From assembly GCF_003346865.1 (NCBI RefSeq), contig NZ_QDKL01000003.1, positions 372,001 to 436,000 of the forward strand: a stretch of DNA of 64,000 nt, given 5' to 3'. The notes under the pieces are model-generated. The model was not told the DNA's origin, made no database searches, and was given only the letters and a program-made list of their open reading frames with translations. The stretch's first letter is position 1; the number at the start of each line of letters is the position of its first letter. Below, in pieces: positions 9,872 through 17,558 of the stretch. This DNA is from Halobacteriovorax vibrionivorans. Lineage in GTDB: Bacteria; Bdellovibrionota; Bacteriovoracia; Bacteriovoracales; Bacteriovoracaceae. A program made the translations under genes and the position numbers.

Positions 9872-10933
9872 TTAGGCAAAAAGTGCCGAAGCCTTAGACG
9901 AATAGCTCTTAAATGTACTAATTCGTTCATCTTTTGACCTGGCAGAATCTAAGCTCTTATCTAGTTCAACTTTTAAGTCATAATACTTAAAACGATCATC
10001 CACTTTAATTTTAGAAAGGGCCTCTAAGAATTCTAGAGCATCCTTTTCTAAGATTGCTTTCTTTAAGCGGCAGAGATTTGCATAACGAGATCTTTTCATA
10101 GAAAGAAACTTAAATGGCCCTTCTTCTACTATGCCTAGGTCAAAAAGCAGAACCTCTTCATAAGAGTTTGTCTCTGATAGCAACGATTGATTTTTAAAGT
10201 CTTTAATTGGCACAAGCTCACTAACAAGAGCGATATTGTAAGTAGAAACAACTTTGACGAGATTATCGACAAAAGTCGCTGATGACTTACACTTTCTTAT
10301 CTCATACTGAAAATAATATTGCGTAAGTTTTGATAGATTAAAGCGTTTATATGAATCACTTAACTGTAATTTAAAACCAGTGTTTACACTGAAACGAATT
10401 GCACGAAGAAGCCTTACTGGATCTTTAAAGAAATCATCATTTATATGTGAACATACCTTATTTGAAATTTCATCAAGGCCATTATATGGATCCACAATCG
10501 TTGCGCTTAATTCCTCTTTTAAATTAAACTCTAGTCCAATAGCATTGATACGAAGGTCGCGTCTTTTAAAAGATTCAAGATAACTTAGTGTTGAATCAAA
10601 ATGAGGTGTAAAATTCTTATGAGATAGTCCTCCATCAAACTCTTCAATTCGAGGTGAAGACAATTCAATTTCATATTCAGGAAGTTGTATTCTAATGACA
10701 CCCATGCCGATATACTCGGCCGAAGGAAAGCTAGATTTCAAGAAATCAATCCACTCCTCACCTTGCATATTATTAATATGTCTTATTTCAAAATCAAAAT
10801 CGAGACTCTCCTTACCAATGGCCCAGTCTCTAACAAAACCACCTACTAAGCAGAAGCGAAAACCTTTGCGATAATTCTCTTTAATGAACTCTCTTATTGA
10901 TGCTGGAATATTATTAACATCAAATTCTTTCAT
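9872..10933 (-). CDS. CCA-adding enzyme/poly(A) polymerase family nucleotidyltransferase
   Basis: A 353-residue class II nucleotidyltransferase. The head domain has FCLVGGFVRDWAIGK (GG-x-x-R-D) and the catalytic pair DFDFEI at ~44-48. FKRRDLRINAIGLEF follows, then DPYNGLDEI...KDPVRLLRAIRF, the neck motif of tRNA nucleotidyltransferases and poly(A) polymerases. The C-terminal third is divergent. It either repairs the CCA end of tRNAs or adds poly(A) tails; sequence alone does not separate these. It starts 2 bp after the LysR-type gene upstream, so the two are probably co-transcribed. Confidence 0.85.
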   Translation of the reverse strand: MKEFDVNNIPASIREFIKENYRKGFRFCLVGGFVRDWAIGKESLDFDFEIRHINNMQGEEWIDFLKSSFPSAEYIGMGVIRIQLPEYEIELSSPRIEEFDGGLSHKNFTPHFDSTLSYLESFKRRDLRINAIGLEFNLKEELSATIVDPYNGLDEISNKVCSHINDDFFKDPVRLLRAIRFSVNTGFKLQLSDSYKRFNLSKLTQYYFQYEIRKCKSSATFVDNLVKVVSTYNIALVSELVPIKDFKNQSLLSETNSYEEVLLFDLGIVEEGPFKFLSMKRSRYANLCRLKKAILEKDALEFLEALSKIKVDDRFKYYDLKVELDKSLDSARSKDERISTFKSYSSKASALFA

Positions 10934-10935
10934 GA

Positions 10936-11835
10936 TTAAAGAAATGGATTCTGTTCTTTTGTTAGCATCTCTATTGTCTTTCTGATTCTAACAAGATCCG
11001 TAGCATCCTTGTGATATACAATATAGAAACGGTCATGGGACACTTCAAAGGCCTTACCCAATGTTTCGATATCATCTTTATAATGCCAACGCTTTAGAAC
11101 GTGATTTGGAACCACAGCAACTCCTAGTCCATTTTTTACGGCCTGGAGCATATTTCCATGTGAGTTAACAGAAAAACGAGTATTTACTTTCTTAGGCTTT
11201 TTTCCATACTTAGCAAGACACCAATTTTGATAGAGCTTATCACCTTGTTCAAATAATACAGTAGGCATTCTAGTAAGCTCTTCTAGTGACGTGTTCTTTG
11301 TAATATTAAAAGGATTTCCCTTTGGAAAAACTAGAGTTACTGCCTCTTCACTTAGAAGAAGTTTTTCACCAGACTTCGGTACGGCCCCTTCAGGAAGTAC
11401 TAGGAAGTCGATCTTATTTTCTTCAAAACTTCTAATTAAGTCTTCTTGGAATCCAAGAGAAATATGAATTGAAAGTCCATCTTCTTTAAGTGCAAAGTTC
11501 AGTAATTCTTGCGCAAGCCAAGACTTACCAACACCTGTTAAGGTACCAATGCGAATACGTCCTTTCATTTCGTCTTTATTATCTTTAATTTCAGTTAAGG
11601 CCTCATCCATTTCACCCAGAAAGTTTTGAGCAAGCTCATAGAGTCTCTCCCCTTCTTGAGTAAGAACGACTTTCTTACCTGTTCTTTTAAATGCCTTCAC
11701 ACCAATTTTATTCTCTAAATTCTTAACAGATTGAGAAATTGCTGATTGCGTTACATTCAAGTCCTCTGCTGCGCGAGAAAAGCTTTCAGCACGAGCTACG
11801 GCCACTAAAGTTTGTAATTGACTAGTTTCAAGCAT
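10936..11835 (-). CDS. LysR-type transcriptional regulator
   Basis: A 299-residue regulator of standard LysR length. The N-terminal winged helix (residues 1-60) has the signature AESFSRAAEDLNVTQSAISQ followed by the dimerisation helix. A type-2 periplasmic-binding-like effector domain (~88-290) follows. The usual divergent target gene is missing: the upstream neighbour is a small outer-membrane protein on the same strand and the downstream one is the nucleotidyltransferase, 2 bp away. Effector and targets are unknown. Confidence 0.92.
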   Translation of the reverse strand: MLETSQLQTLVAVARAESFSRAAEDLNVTQSAISQSVKNLENKIGVKAFKRTGKKVVLTQEGERLYELAQNFLGEMDEALTEIKDNKDEMKGRIRIGTLTGVGKSWLAQELLNFALKEDGLSIHISLGFQEDLIRSFEENKIDFLVLPEGAVPKSGEKLLLSEEAVTLVFPKGNPFNITKNTSLEELTRMPTVLFEQGDKLYQNWCLAKYGKKPKKVNTRFSVNSHGNMLQAVKNGLGVAVVPNHVLKRWHYKDDIETLGKAFEVSHDRFYIVYHKDATDLVRIRKTIEMLTKEQNPFL

Positions 11836-11922
11836 AATTTAACCTTATCTTAAGTATAAGTTGAAGCTTATACCAAAACACGAGTTTTGTAAACAAAATC
11901 TCTGTCTCTATAATGTAAATAT

Positions 11923-12438
11923 CTAATAATTGAAAGTTACACCGATTGCGTGATTGGTAATTACAGGTGTAATGAGATTCATGAAGGATATTTGAAAGTC
12001 CCTCGACTTGTAAAGACTTATATTGGCCTCTACTCCTGCAATAGGAACAAAGTAGAACGAGCCAATTCTTGAAAAGTAGGCACCTTCACTAAAATCAAAA
12101 CCATCTTCATCAAAGTGATAGAAACCGACAGTAGCATTAAATTCAAGATAACGATTGCGATAGAGATTATAACTTTGTGTCACTCCCCAAATAGGCTCAC
12201 AATACGAATTCTCACCTACAAGTAGTCCAGTGGACCAGTCATAGTCATAATTGATTCGTAGTGAATGGAGCTCATTATAAATAACGCCGCTGCCTTGAGA
12301 TAACTCATTACACAGAGGCCTTGCATTAGCACCTGTTGGACGCTGGATATGAGGTGTGATGCCACCAAATATGTAGGTCATATCTAAGGCGCTAGCATTT
12401 AGGCTTGCAAGAATGAGTGTAACGATAAGTTTCTTCAC
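11923..12438 (-). CDS. Small outer-membrane beta-barrel-like protein
   Basis: A 171-residue exported protein. The signal peptide covers residues 1-17 (MKKLIVTLILASLNASA). The mature part has alternating aromatic/polar residues in about eight short strands and ends in an aromatic residue (IGVTFNY), as expected for a barrel inserted by the Bam complex. Two Cys (in RPLCNEL and NSYCEPI) could form a disulfide. There is some pattern resemblance to lipid A deacylase-size barrels, but no catalytic His/Ser pair is evident. Function unknown. Confidence 0.65.
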   Translation of the reverse strand: MKKLIVTLILASLNASALDMTYIFGGITPHIQRPTGANARPLCNELSQGSGVIYNELHSLRINYDYDWSTGLLVGENSYCEPIWGVTQSYNLYRNRYLEFNATVGFYHFDEDGFDFSEGAYFSRIGSFYFVPIAGVEANISLYKSRDFQISFMNLITPVITNHAIGVTFNY

Positions 12439-12540
12439 ACTTCTATAATTGCAATCTAAGTGCCAGAAATTTAACGGATTTATAACTAGATAGGTAGTCT
12501 AAATTCTGGCCACTGTTCAATAACTATACGACAGATTTCA

Positions 12541-12585
12541 CATTGCGCCTGAGACAACAAAGCCGGGCGTGAACCCGACTTGTTG
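12541..12585 (-). repeat. Terminator-tail repeat, copy 1
   Basis: Read on the minus strand: a 12-bp GC-rich stem (CAACAAGTCGGG / CCCGGC-TTTGTTG, one bulge, one mismatch), then TCTCAGGCGCAATGTGAAA. With its flanks (12541-12591) it matches the reverse complement of 15953-16003 at about 46 of 51 positions, as an inverted copy 3.4 kb away. It also shares AATGTGAA..TGTCGTA with copy 2, about 105 bp upstream on the same strand. Confidence 0.8.
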
Positions 12586-12614
12586 AATTAATTTTGAATT
12601 TCAAACGGTGGGCG

Positions 12615-12629
12615 CTAGACTAGCGTCCC
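12615..12629. repeat. Short hairpin between the two terminator repeats
   Basis: The sequence GCGCTAGACTAGCGT forms a small stem (6 bp, 3-nt loop) between copies 1 and 2 of the fusA terminator repeat. It has no T-run, so it is probably not a terminator on its own. Confidence 0.5.
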
Positions 12630-12643
12630 TTTTACTACGACAA

Positions 12644-12690
12644 CCTTCCCATTGCTCCTGAAAAAAGAACGGCCGGTATAAACCGGCCGT
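12644..12690 (-). terminator. fusA Rho-independent terminator (terminator-tail repeat, copy 2)
   Basis: On the minus strand a perfect 9-bp stem ACGGCCGGT / ACCGGCCGT with loop TTAT is followed by TCTTTTTTC, a textbook terminator for fusA. The bases after it, CAGGAGCAATGGGAAGG, repeat the tail of the other two copies, although the stem sequence itself differs. Confidence 0.9.
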
Positions 12691-12728
12691 CTTTATTGAA
12701 AATCTGAATTTCAAGCTCTGGGAGCAGA

Positions 12729-12767
12729 TTAAAAATTCAATATGCCTTTGGGCATATTAATTTTTAA
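12729..12767 (-). repeat. Long hairpin starting at the fusA stop codon
   Basis: A 17-bp stem with a single bulged base and a CAAA loop (minus strand) begins within the fusA TAA stop. The loop-proximal part is AATATGCC / GGCATATT. The same GCC-CAAA-GGC tip follows the stop codon of the divergent gene at 15185. It could stabilise the mRNA 3' end or slow the ribosome or polymerase. Confidence 0.75.
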
Positions 12768-14929
12768 TCCTCATTAGCAAGTTTCTCTTTACGTGCCTTC
12801 ATAACTTCCTCTTGGATGTTAGATGGACAATCTAGGTAACGAGAAAATTCCATTGTGTATGATGCTTTACCTTGAGACATAGATCTTAGGTCATTTGAGT
12901 AACCAAACATTTCTGAAAGTGGTACCTCAGCATTGATGATAACTTCTCCACCTGGATCAGTTTCTGAACCTTGGATCATCCCTCTTCTTGAAGAAAGGTC
13001 ACCAATTACAGAACCTTGGAATTCATCTGGAGTTGTAACTTCAACTTTCATAACTGGCTCTAGAAGAACTGGTTGTGCTTTGTTGATAGCTTGTCTCATC
13101 GCTTGTCTAGAAGCAATACGGAAGGCCATATCAGAAGAGTCAACGTCGTGTGACTTACCGTCTCTTAGGAAGATTTCACAGTTAATAACTGGGAATGCAG
13201 CAAGAGGACCTTTGTCCATAACGTCTTGGAAACCTTTTTCACAGGCACCAATAAATTCGTTAGGAATTGATCCACCTTTAATTTCGTTATTGAACTTAAA
13301 TACTTGATCTTCTTTATCCTTATCTTCTTCAGCAAGTGGCTTAAGTAGACCAACAACTTGACCGAATTGACCAGAACCACCAGTTTGCTTCTTGTGAGTG
13401 TAATCAAAAGCTGCTTCAGTTCTGATTGTTTCACGGTAGTTAACCTGTGGAGCACCAACTTCAACGTTAGCACCGAACTCACGCTTAAGTCTCTCTACGT
13501 AGATCTCAAGGTGTAGCTCACCCATACCAGCGATACGTGTTTCACCTGATTCTTCATCAGTGTATACGTGGAAAGTCGGGTCTTCTTTAAGGAATTTAGC
13601 AAGACCTTTAGACATTTTAGCTTGCTCGTTCTTATCCTTACAAGAAATCGATAGCTCGATAACTGGGATTGGAACGTGAATACCTTCTAGTGATAGGTTC
13701 ATATTATCGTCGTTACCAACGAAAGTATCCCCTGATGCACAGTCGATACCAACGATAGCGATGATGTCACCAGCGTGAGCTGAATCGATATTCTCTCTAT
13801 CGTTAGAGTTCATACGAACCATACGTCCGATACGAACTTTCTTACCTGTTCTTGTATTGTAAACAGTATCACCTTTATTTAGTGTACCTCTATAGATTCT
13901 TGTATAAGTCAGCTGACCGAATTGCTCATCAGTGATCTTGAATGCCATCGCAAGTAGATCTTGTTCTGGATCTGGAGTGATCGTAACAGTTTCTTCAGTT
14001 TCTGAATCAACAGCTGTTGGAAGAGCACAAGTAAGTGGTGAAGGAAGGTATCTAGCAACTGCTTCAAGAAGTGCTTGTACACCTTTGTTCTTGAAAGCTG
14101 ACCCCATGTAAACTGGAGTAAGTTGAAGAGATTGAACACCTTTTTTGATACATAGGTGAAGTTGTTCTTCAGTTGGCTCATTACCTTCTAGGTATGCTTC
14201 CATTACGTCATCATCAAATTCAGCAACAGCGTCAACCATTTCAGATCTAAGCTCTTCTACTTTATCCACTAGATCAGCTGGACAGTCTTCGATTCTAACT
14301 TTTTCACCGTTATCACCGTCGTAGTACCATGCTTTTCTTGTAATTAGGTCTACAGCACCAACGAATTCGTCTTCTGCACCGATTGGACATTGCATAAGTA
14401 CAGCATTGTGGTTTAGTTTTTCTTTAAGAGCATCTCTACCATTGAATGCATTCGCTCCCATACGGTCCATCTTGTTTAAGAAAGCCATTCTAGGAACGTT
14501 ATATCTTTTCATCTGTCTATCAACTGTAATTGACTGTGACTGAACACCAGAAACAGAACAAAGAACAAGGATAGCACCATCAAGAACACGTAGTGATCTT
14601 TCAACCTCAACTGTGAAGTCAACGTGACCCGGAGTATCAATGATATTTACACGAGTATCTTTATCGATACCATCAGCAAATGTCGTACCTTTACCTTCGA
14701 TACCTTTCCAGTGAACTGTCGTTGCAGCAGATGTAATTGTAATACCTTTTTCCTTCTCAAGTTCCATGTGGTCCATAGTTGCACCAGCACCACCACCACG
14801 AACATCTTCGATTTTGTGGATCATGTCACAATAGAAAAGGATACGCTCTGTAAGAGTTGTCTTACCAGAGTCGATGTGAGCCGAGATACCAATGTTTCTC
14901 GTTTTCGCCATCAATTTGTTGTTAACCAT
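12764..14929 (-). CDS. fusA: Elongation factor G, spdEFG1/mitochondrial EF-G1-like
   Basis: A 721-residue translational GTPase that moves tRNA-mRNA through the ribosome. G1 is AHIDSGKTTLTERILF, switch I has MELEKEKGITI, G3 is DTPGHVDF, G4 is NKMD. Domains II-V follow in order, with RHyDVDSS-like domain IV (GKSHDVDSSDMAFR). HIDSGKT (Ser where most bacterial EF-Gs have Ala) and the MDHMELEKEKGIT and LRVLDGAILVLCSVSGVQSQ segments match mitochondrial EF-G1 and its spirochaete/planctomycete/delta relatives. A ~14-residue insert (GIEGKGTTFADGID) precedes G3. The ATG at 14929 has GGAG 6 bp upstream; the Met six codons later has none. It stands alone, outside a str operon. Confidence 0.97.
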   Translation of the reverse strand: MVNNKLMAKTRNIGISAHIDSGKTTLTERILFYCDMIHKIEDVRGGGAGATMDHMELEKEKGITITSAATTVHWKGIEGKGTTFADGIDKDTRVNIIDTPGHVDFTVEVERSLRVLDGAILVLCSVSGVQSQSITVDRQMKRYNVPRMAFLNKMDRMGANAFNGRDALKEKLNHNAVLMQCPIGAEDEFVGAVDLITRKAWYYDGDNGEKVRIEDCPADLVDKVEELRSEMVDAVAEFDDDVMEAYLEGNEPTEEQLHLCIKKGVQSLQLTPVYMGSAFKNKGVQALLEAVARYLPSPLTCALPTAVDSETEETVTITPDPEQDLLAMAFKITDEQFGQLTYTRIYRGTLNKGDTVYNTRTGKKVRIGRMVRMNSNDRENIDSAHAGDIIAIVGIDCASGDTFVGNDDNMNLSLEGIHVPIPVIELSISCKDKNEQAKMSKGLAKFLKEDPTFHVYTDEESGETRIAGMGELHLEIYVERLKREFGANVEVGAPQVNYRETIRTEAAFDYTHKKQTGGSGQFGQVVGLLKPLAEEDKDKEDQVFKFNNEIKGGSIPNEFIGACEKGFQDVMDKGPLAAFPVINCEIFLRDGKSHDVDSSDMAFRIASRQAMRQAINKAQPVLLEPVMKVEVTTPDEFQGSVIGDLSSRRGMIQGSETDPGGEVIINAEVPLSEMFGYSNDLRSMSQGKASYTMEFSRYLDCPSNIQEEVMKARKEKLANED

Positions 14930-15029
14930 TCTTAACTCCGTTTTGAGGTTGTTAATATTTTAAAAGAGTCCAAATAAATATGGATGTCCAAATTTACAGA
15001 TACCTTAAATACAAAATAATCAGTGTTGC

Positions 15030-15058
15030 ATATTAGAGAAAAAAGCCATTCAAGTCAA
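15030..15058 (-). promoter_or_regulatory. fusA promoter
   Basis: On the minus strand TTGACT, a 17-bp spacer and TAATAT form a near-consensus sigma70 promoter about 100 bp upstream of the fusA ATG. Its -35 lies inside the loop of an inverted repeat (AAAAAAGCC 15039-15047, GGCTTTTTT 15069-15077). Confidence 0.85.
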
Positions 15059-15077
15059 CGAGTTATAAGGCTTTTTT
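15039..15077. repeat. Inverted repeat overlapping the fusA promoter
   Basis: Perfect 9-bp arms AAAAAAGCC and GGCTTTTTT are separated by 21 bp. The sequence looks like a bidirectional terminator but straddles the fusA -35 box. It may insulate the divergent genes or act as a protein-binding site. Confidence 0.6.
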
Positions 15078-15124
15078 ACGGCCAAAACAAAGAATATTTA
15101 AGTATTTATTTTTGATAAAAGCGG

Positions 15125-15153
15125 TTGACAAAAAATGACGTAGTTCTTAAAAA
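15125..15153 (+). promoter_or_regulatory. Promoter of the divergent gene at 15185
   Basis: TTGACA (15125-15130), a 17-bp spacer and TAAAAA (15148-15153) form a strong sigma70-type promoter reading into the 231-residue gene. This is also why the TTG at 15125 should not be used as a start codon. Confidence 0.8.
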
Positions 15154-15184
15154 AATTTTCACACTAAAATTAAGGAATAAACGT

Positions 15185-15880
15185 ATGTCTTCACAGTTAA
15201 GCAAACAAGATCTGTACGAATCAGTAAAAACACTAGTTGAAAGCGATGCACAATTAGTACACTTGGCCCAACATAAATTATATACCCTCTTTAGTGTGGC
15301 GTTCCAATATATGCTATTTAGATCGACAAAAGAGGCCGGAGCTTACATCATTCGAGTTCAGGATGCGAAGTTAGCACAAAAGCTTGCTCGTAAGTCAAAA
15401 GATGAATCAACGCGTAAATTCTTACAGCAATTACAGATTCCAAGAAAGATCAAATATGGAAAGTCTACTTTCTATTTAGACTTCTTCAATATTGCTAGCT
15501 GGAACCTAACGAAGAATCTAAATCCTGCAAATATCAAAGGATCAATTATTGTTCGTGACACGACTGAAGAGTCTCCAGTTAAACAAATCATGGCACTACA
15601 AGCAGAAGCGGCAATGAATGAAGCAATCTTAGAAGGGCGTGAAGAAGAGGATATCAAAATTGATATTCCAGAGCTTCCTGAAGACTTCTACTTTTCACAC
15701 TTAGTTGAAGCTTCTCCAAAATCAATCTTTATCGCTTTTGATGAAGTGTTAGAAGAAGGAGTTCTAGAGCCTTTTAACCCGACTGCAATCAACTTCCCTT
15801 TTATTAAAAAGGATATTCAAAAAACAATTTCAGGTGTAACGATTTCAAATGATCTAGATTGGGACAAAATTGATGAGTAG
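15185..15880 (+). CDS. Hypothetical cytoplasmic protein divergent to fusA
   Basis: A 231-residue protein with no signal peptide, membrane segment or family I recognise. Its first ~110 residues are helical and basic, with FQYMLFRSTKEAGAYI and a Lys/Arg-rich QIPRKIKYGK. The C-terminal ~90 residues are acidic (EGREEEDIKIDIPELPEDFYF). The start is the ATG at 15185 after TAAGGAATAA, because an upstream TTG belongs to the -35 box. A near-consensus promoter and an elaborate 3' end shared with fusA suggest strong expression. It may be a lineage-specific translation or regulatory factor, but that is inference from position only. Confidence 0.7.
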   Translation: MSSQLSKQDLYESVKTLVESDAQLVHLAQHKLYTLFSVAFQYMLFRSTKEAGAYIIRVQDAKLAQKLARKSKDESTRKFLQQLQIPRKIKYGKSTFYLDFFNIASWNLTKNLNPANIKGSIIVRDTTEESPVKQIMALQAEAAMNEAILEGREEEDIKIDIPELPEDFYFSHLVEASPKSIFIAFDEVLEEGVLEPFNPTAINFPFIKKDIQKTISGVTISNDLDWDKIDE

Positions 15881-15890
15881 ACGCGGCATT

Positions 15891-15908
15891 GTCTGCCCAA
15901 AGGCAGAC
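15891..15908 (+). repeat. Hairpin after the stop of the 15185 gene
   Basis: GTCTGCC-CAAA-GGCAGAC is a perfect 7-bp stem with the same GCC-CAAA-GGC tip as the hairpin at the fusA stop codon. It is set between two ACGCG-containing flanks and lies 10 bp after the stop. Confidence 0.7.
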
Positions 15909-15956
15909 TATTGGACGCGTCGACAGCTCCCCATTCTTTAGCTAATATACTTAATT

Positions 15957-16007
15957 CAACAAGCCGGGTTCAAGCCCGGCTTTGTTGCCTCTGGAGCAAT
16001 GGGAAAG
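15957..16007 (+). terminator. Terminator-tail repeat, copy 3
   Basis: On the plus strand CAACAAGCCGGG / CCCGGCTTTGTTG forms a 12-bp stem with one bulge and a TTCAAG loop, followed by CTCTGGAGCAATGGGAAAG. It is an inverted, roughly 90% identical copy of the element at 12541-12591 downstream of fusA. The T-run is weak, so termination is likely but not certain. Confidence 0.8.
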
Positions 16008-16031
16008 CACCTGCAAGACAAAACACAAACC

Positions 16032-16252
16032 GGTACGTCGATACTTTTCGACACTTCAATCACATACACAAGACAGTAACAATTGAGCTTAGTTTTAAAG
16101 CATCTAATATTAATAAAAGTTATTCTTTTTAGACTTTTGTATTAGGGACCCTACTAATATGCTTCTTGTTACATAGAAATAGCTTTCCAGATGATAAAAA
16201 AACAAAATTTAAACACATAACATTATGAAATGTCGAAAAGTATCGACGTACC
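16032..16252. repeat. Perfect 22-bp inverted repeat pair, 177 bp apart
   Basis: GGTACGTCGATACTTTTCGACA occurs at 16032-16053 and as its exact reverse complement at 16231-16252. Each arm contains its own palindrome GTCGA-N6-TCGAC. The 177 bp between them are AT-rich, with no gene. It could be a paired protein-binding site, a recombination site pair, the ends of a tiny mobile element, or a structured RNA. Confidence 0.75.
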
Positions 16253-16266
16253 TATTTTCCTATTTT

Positions 16267-16767
16267 TTACAGATTACTTAAATTGTAATAGTACTGAGCG
16301 ACAAAAAATAAAACCGGTGCGATTGGAAAAACAAACAAAGAAACTGTAATCGAAACGAGTCGATTGGAGAAGAATTTTAATACATACTTATTTTTAGCAA
16401 CTCTTGTATATTCACTTGAAATAAAACCAGGACAAAGAACAAGAAATGCGGCCAAGAAAAGTTGTCCTATAATTGGTATCATCATTGTTCCATGAGCAAG
16501 CAATATATACTCTGGCATGAATCTACCGAATATATCTCTAGTTCTTCTAACAAATGAACTGATTAGAATATAGAAAGTAAAGCATATTAAAATAGCAAAC
16601 AAGACCTCTCCAGACGGTGACATAGAAAGCCCTCCTTTATCACCAGGAAAAGCAGCAATAGGCCCGAAGATTACAATTGGAGTCATCACTACTGGAAAGA
16701 TAAGCCCAAATATCAGAAACTCTTTTCGCGCTCCATGTCCTCTGAATGTTAAAAAGTCTAGAATCAC
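16267..16767 (-). CDS. DUF805-like inner-membrane protein
   Basis: A 166-residue membrane protein with four hydrophobic helices. It begins LDFLTFRGHGARKEFLIFGL, matching the start of DUF805 proteins (an aromatic-x-G-x-x-x-R-x-E-aromatic pattern before helix 1). The cytoplasmic loop FVRRTRDIFGRFMPEY has the Arg-rich R-x-x-D usual for the family. Function is unknown across the family. The 22-bp inverted repeat lies just past its stop. Confidence 0.65.
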   Translation of the reverse strand: MILDFLTFRGHGARKEFLIFGLIFPVVMTPIVIFGPIAAFPGDKGGLSMSPSGEVLFAILICFTFYILISSFVRRTRDIFGRFMPEYILLAHGTMMIPIIGQLFLAAFLVLCPGFISSEYTRVAKNKYVLKFFSNRLVSITVSLFVFPIAPVLFFVAQYYYNLSNL

Positions 16768-16852
16768 GTCTCCCCCAAAATTAGTTTATAAAATTATAAC
16801 ATACGTAAAAAATCTAACTTGAATATTTATTGAAAGCAGTCATAATCTAAAT

Positions 16853-17488
16853 ATGAAAACTGCTCACATGATCTCATTCTTTGTTGCCCTTCTCTCTGTT
16901 GTTAATCCAATTGGAGCACTCCCAATGTTTATGGGACTGACAAAGAATCTTTCAAAGACTCAAAGAAAGAGTATGGTGCGAGTTTGTTCCATTGCCGTCT
17001 TTGTTACTCTTGTGATCTCTCTATTTATTGGAAAGAAAATTCTAAGCTTCTTTGGCATATCAATAGGGGCCTTTACTGTAGGAGGAGGTATACTTATTTT
17101 CTCCATGGCAACTTCCATGATCAATGCAAAAGACGTTGAATCTAAACTTACACAAGATGAAATGGATGACGATTCAATTCGTGAAATTGGAATAGTACCT
17201 TTGGCCATTCCACTTCTTGCTGGACCAGGGGCCATATCAACGACTATCATCTACGCGCAAAAACTGACGTCTCCAATTGACTGGGCCTTAAGTATTCCGA
17301 TCCTATTTCTTGCCGTTCTATGTATCTACATTGCTCTGATCAATGCGAATACAATTAGTGAAAAAGTTGGCCAACTTGGTGTCAATGTAACAACACGTGT
17401 CATGGGGCTCTTTCTCCTGGCCATGTCTGTTGAAATGATAACAAATGGATTGGCATCAATTCTACCAATTCTAAAAGCACAACTTTAA
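16853..17488 (+). CDS. MarC/YhgN-family membrane protein
   Basis: A 211-residue six-helix membrane protein of the MarC family (UPF0056). Typical segments are FFVALLSVVNPIGALPMFMGLT at the N-terminus, FGISIGAFTVGGGILIFSMA in the middle and VPLAIPLLAGPGAISTTI. The family was once linked to multiple antibiotic resistance, but its transport substrate is not established. It stands alone, 70 bp before the DD-carboxypeptidase gene on the same strand. Confidence 0.9.
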   Translation: MKTAHMISFFVALLSVVNPIGALPMFMGLTKNLSKTQRKSMVRVCSIAVFVTLVISLFIGKKILSFFGISIGAFTVGGGILIFSMATSMINAKDVESKLTQDEMDDDSIREIGIVPLAIPLLAGPGAISTTIIYAQKLTSPIDWALSIPILFLAVLCIYIALINANTISEKVGQLGVNVTTRVMGLFLLAMSVEMITNGLASILPILKAQL

Positions 17489-17558
17489 GAAAATCTTAAT
17501 AACGCACAAAGGCATCAGCTCTTGACCGAAGAGACCAAATTACCTAGAATTCCCCTTC

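Larger units (their letters stand above)
12439..12763. other. Intergenic region packed with hairpins downstream of fusA
   Basis: This 325-bp gap holds no credible gene. Read on the minus strand after the fusA stop it contains four hairpins in a row. Two of them are followed by near-identical 15-25 nt tails with the core GGAGCAATGGGAA. The individual elements are listed separately. Confidence 0.8.
15881..16266. other. Intergenic region with hairpins and a long-range inverted repeat
   Basis: No convincing gene lies in these 386 bp; the 73-codon frame at 15911 has a composition unlike the neighbours and runs through the hairpins. The region holds the two-hairpin 3' end of the upstream gene and a perfect 22-bp inverted repeat at 16032-16053 and 16231-16252. 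Confidence 0.75.

Noticed and set aside
12541..12767. A CRISPR-like or tRNA-like array downstream of fusA.
   Set aside because: The repeats are few, contain hairpins with terminator features, and do not fold as tRNA or have regular spacing.
13165..13482. Long alternative frames within fusA on both strands.
   Set aside because: They are shadows of the highly conserved EF-G frame, with low-complexity translations.
15125..15184. A TTG at 15125 would extend the 231-residue gene by 20 codons.
   Set aside because: That TTG is the first part of a consensus TTGACA -35 box with a matching -10, and the ATG at 15185 has a good ribosome binding site.
15911..16132. A 73-codon frame between the fusA neighbour and the DUF805 gene.
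   Set aside because: It runs through two hairpins and a repeat arm, has no ribosome binding site and no recognisable protein character.
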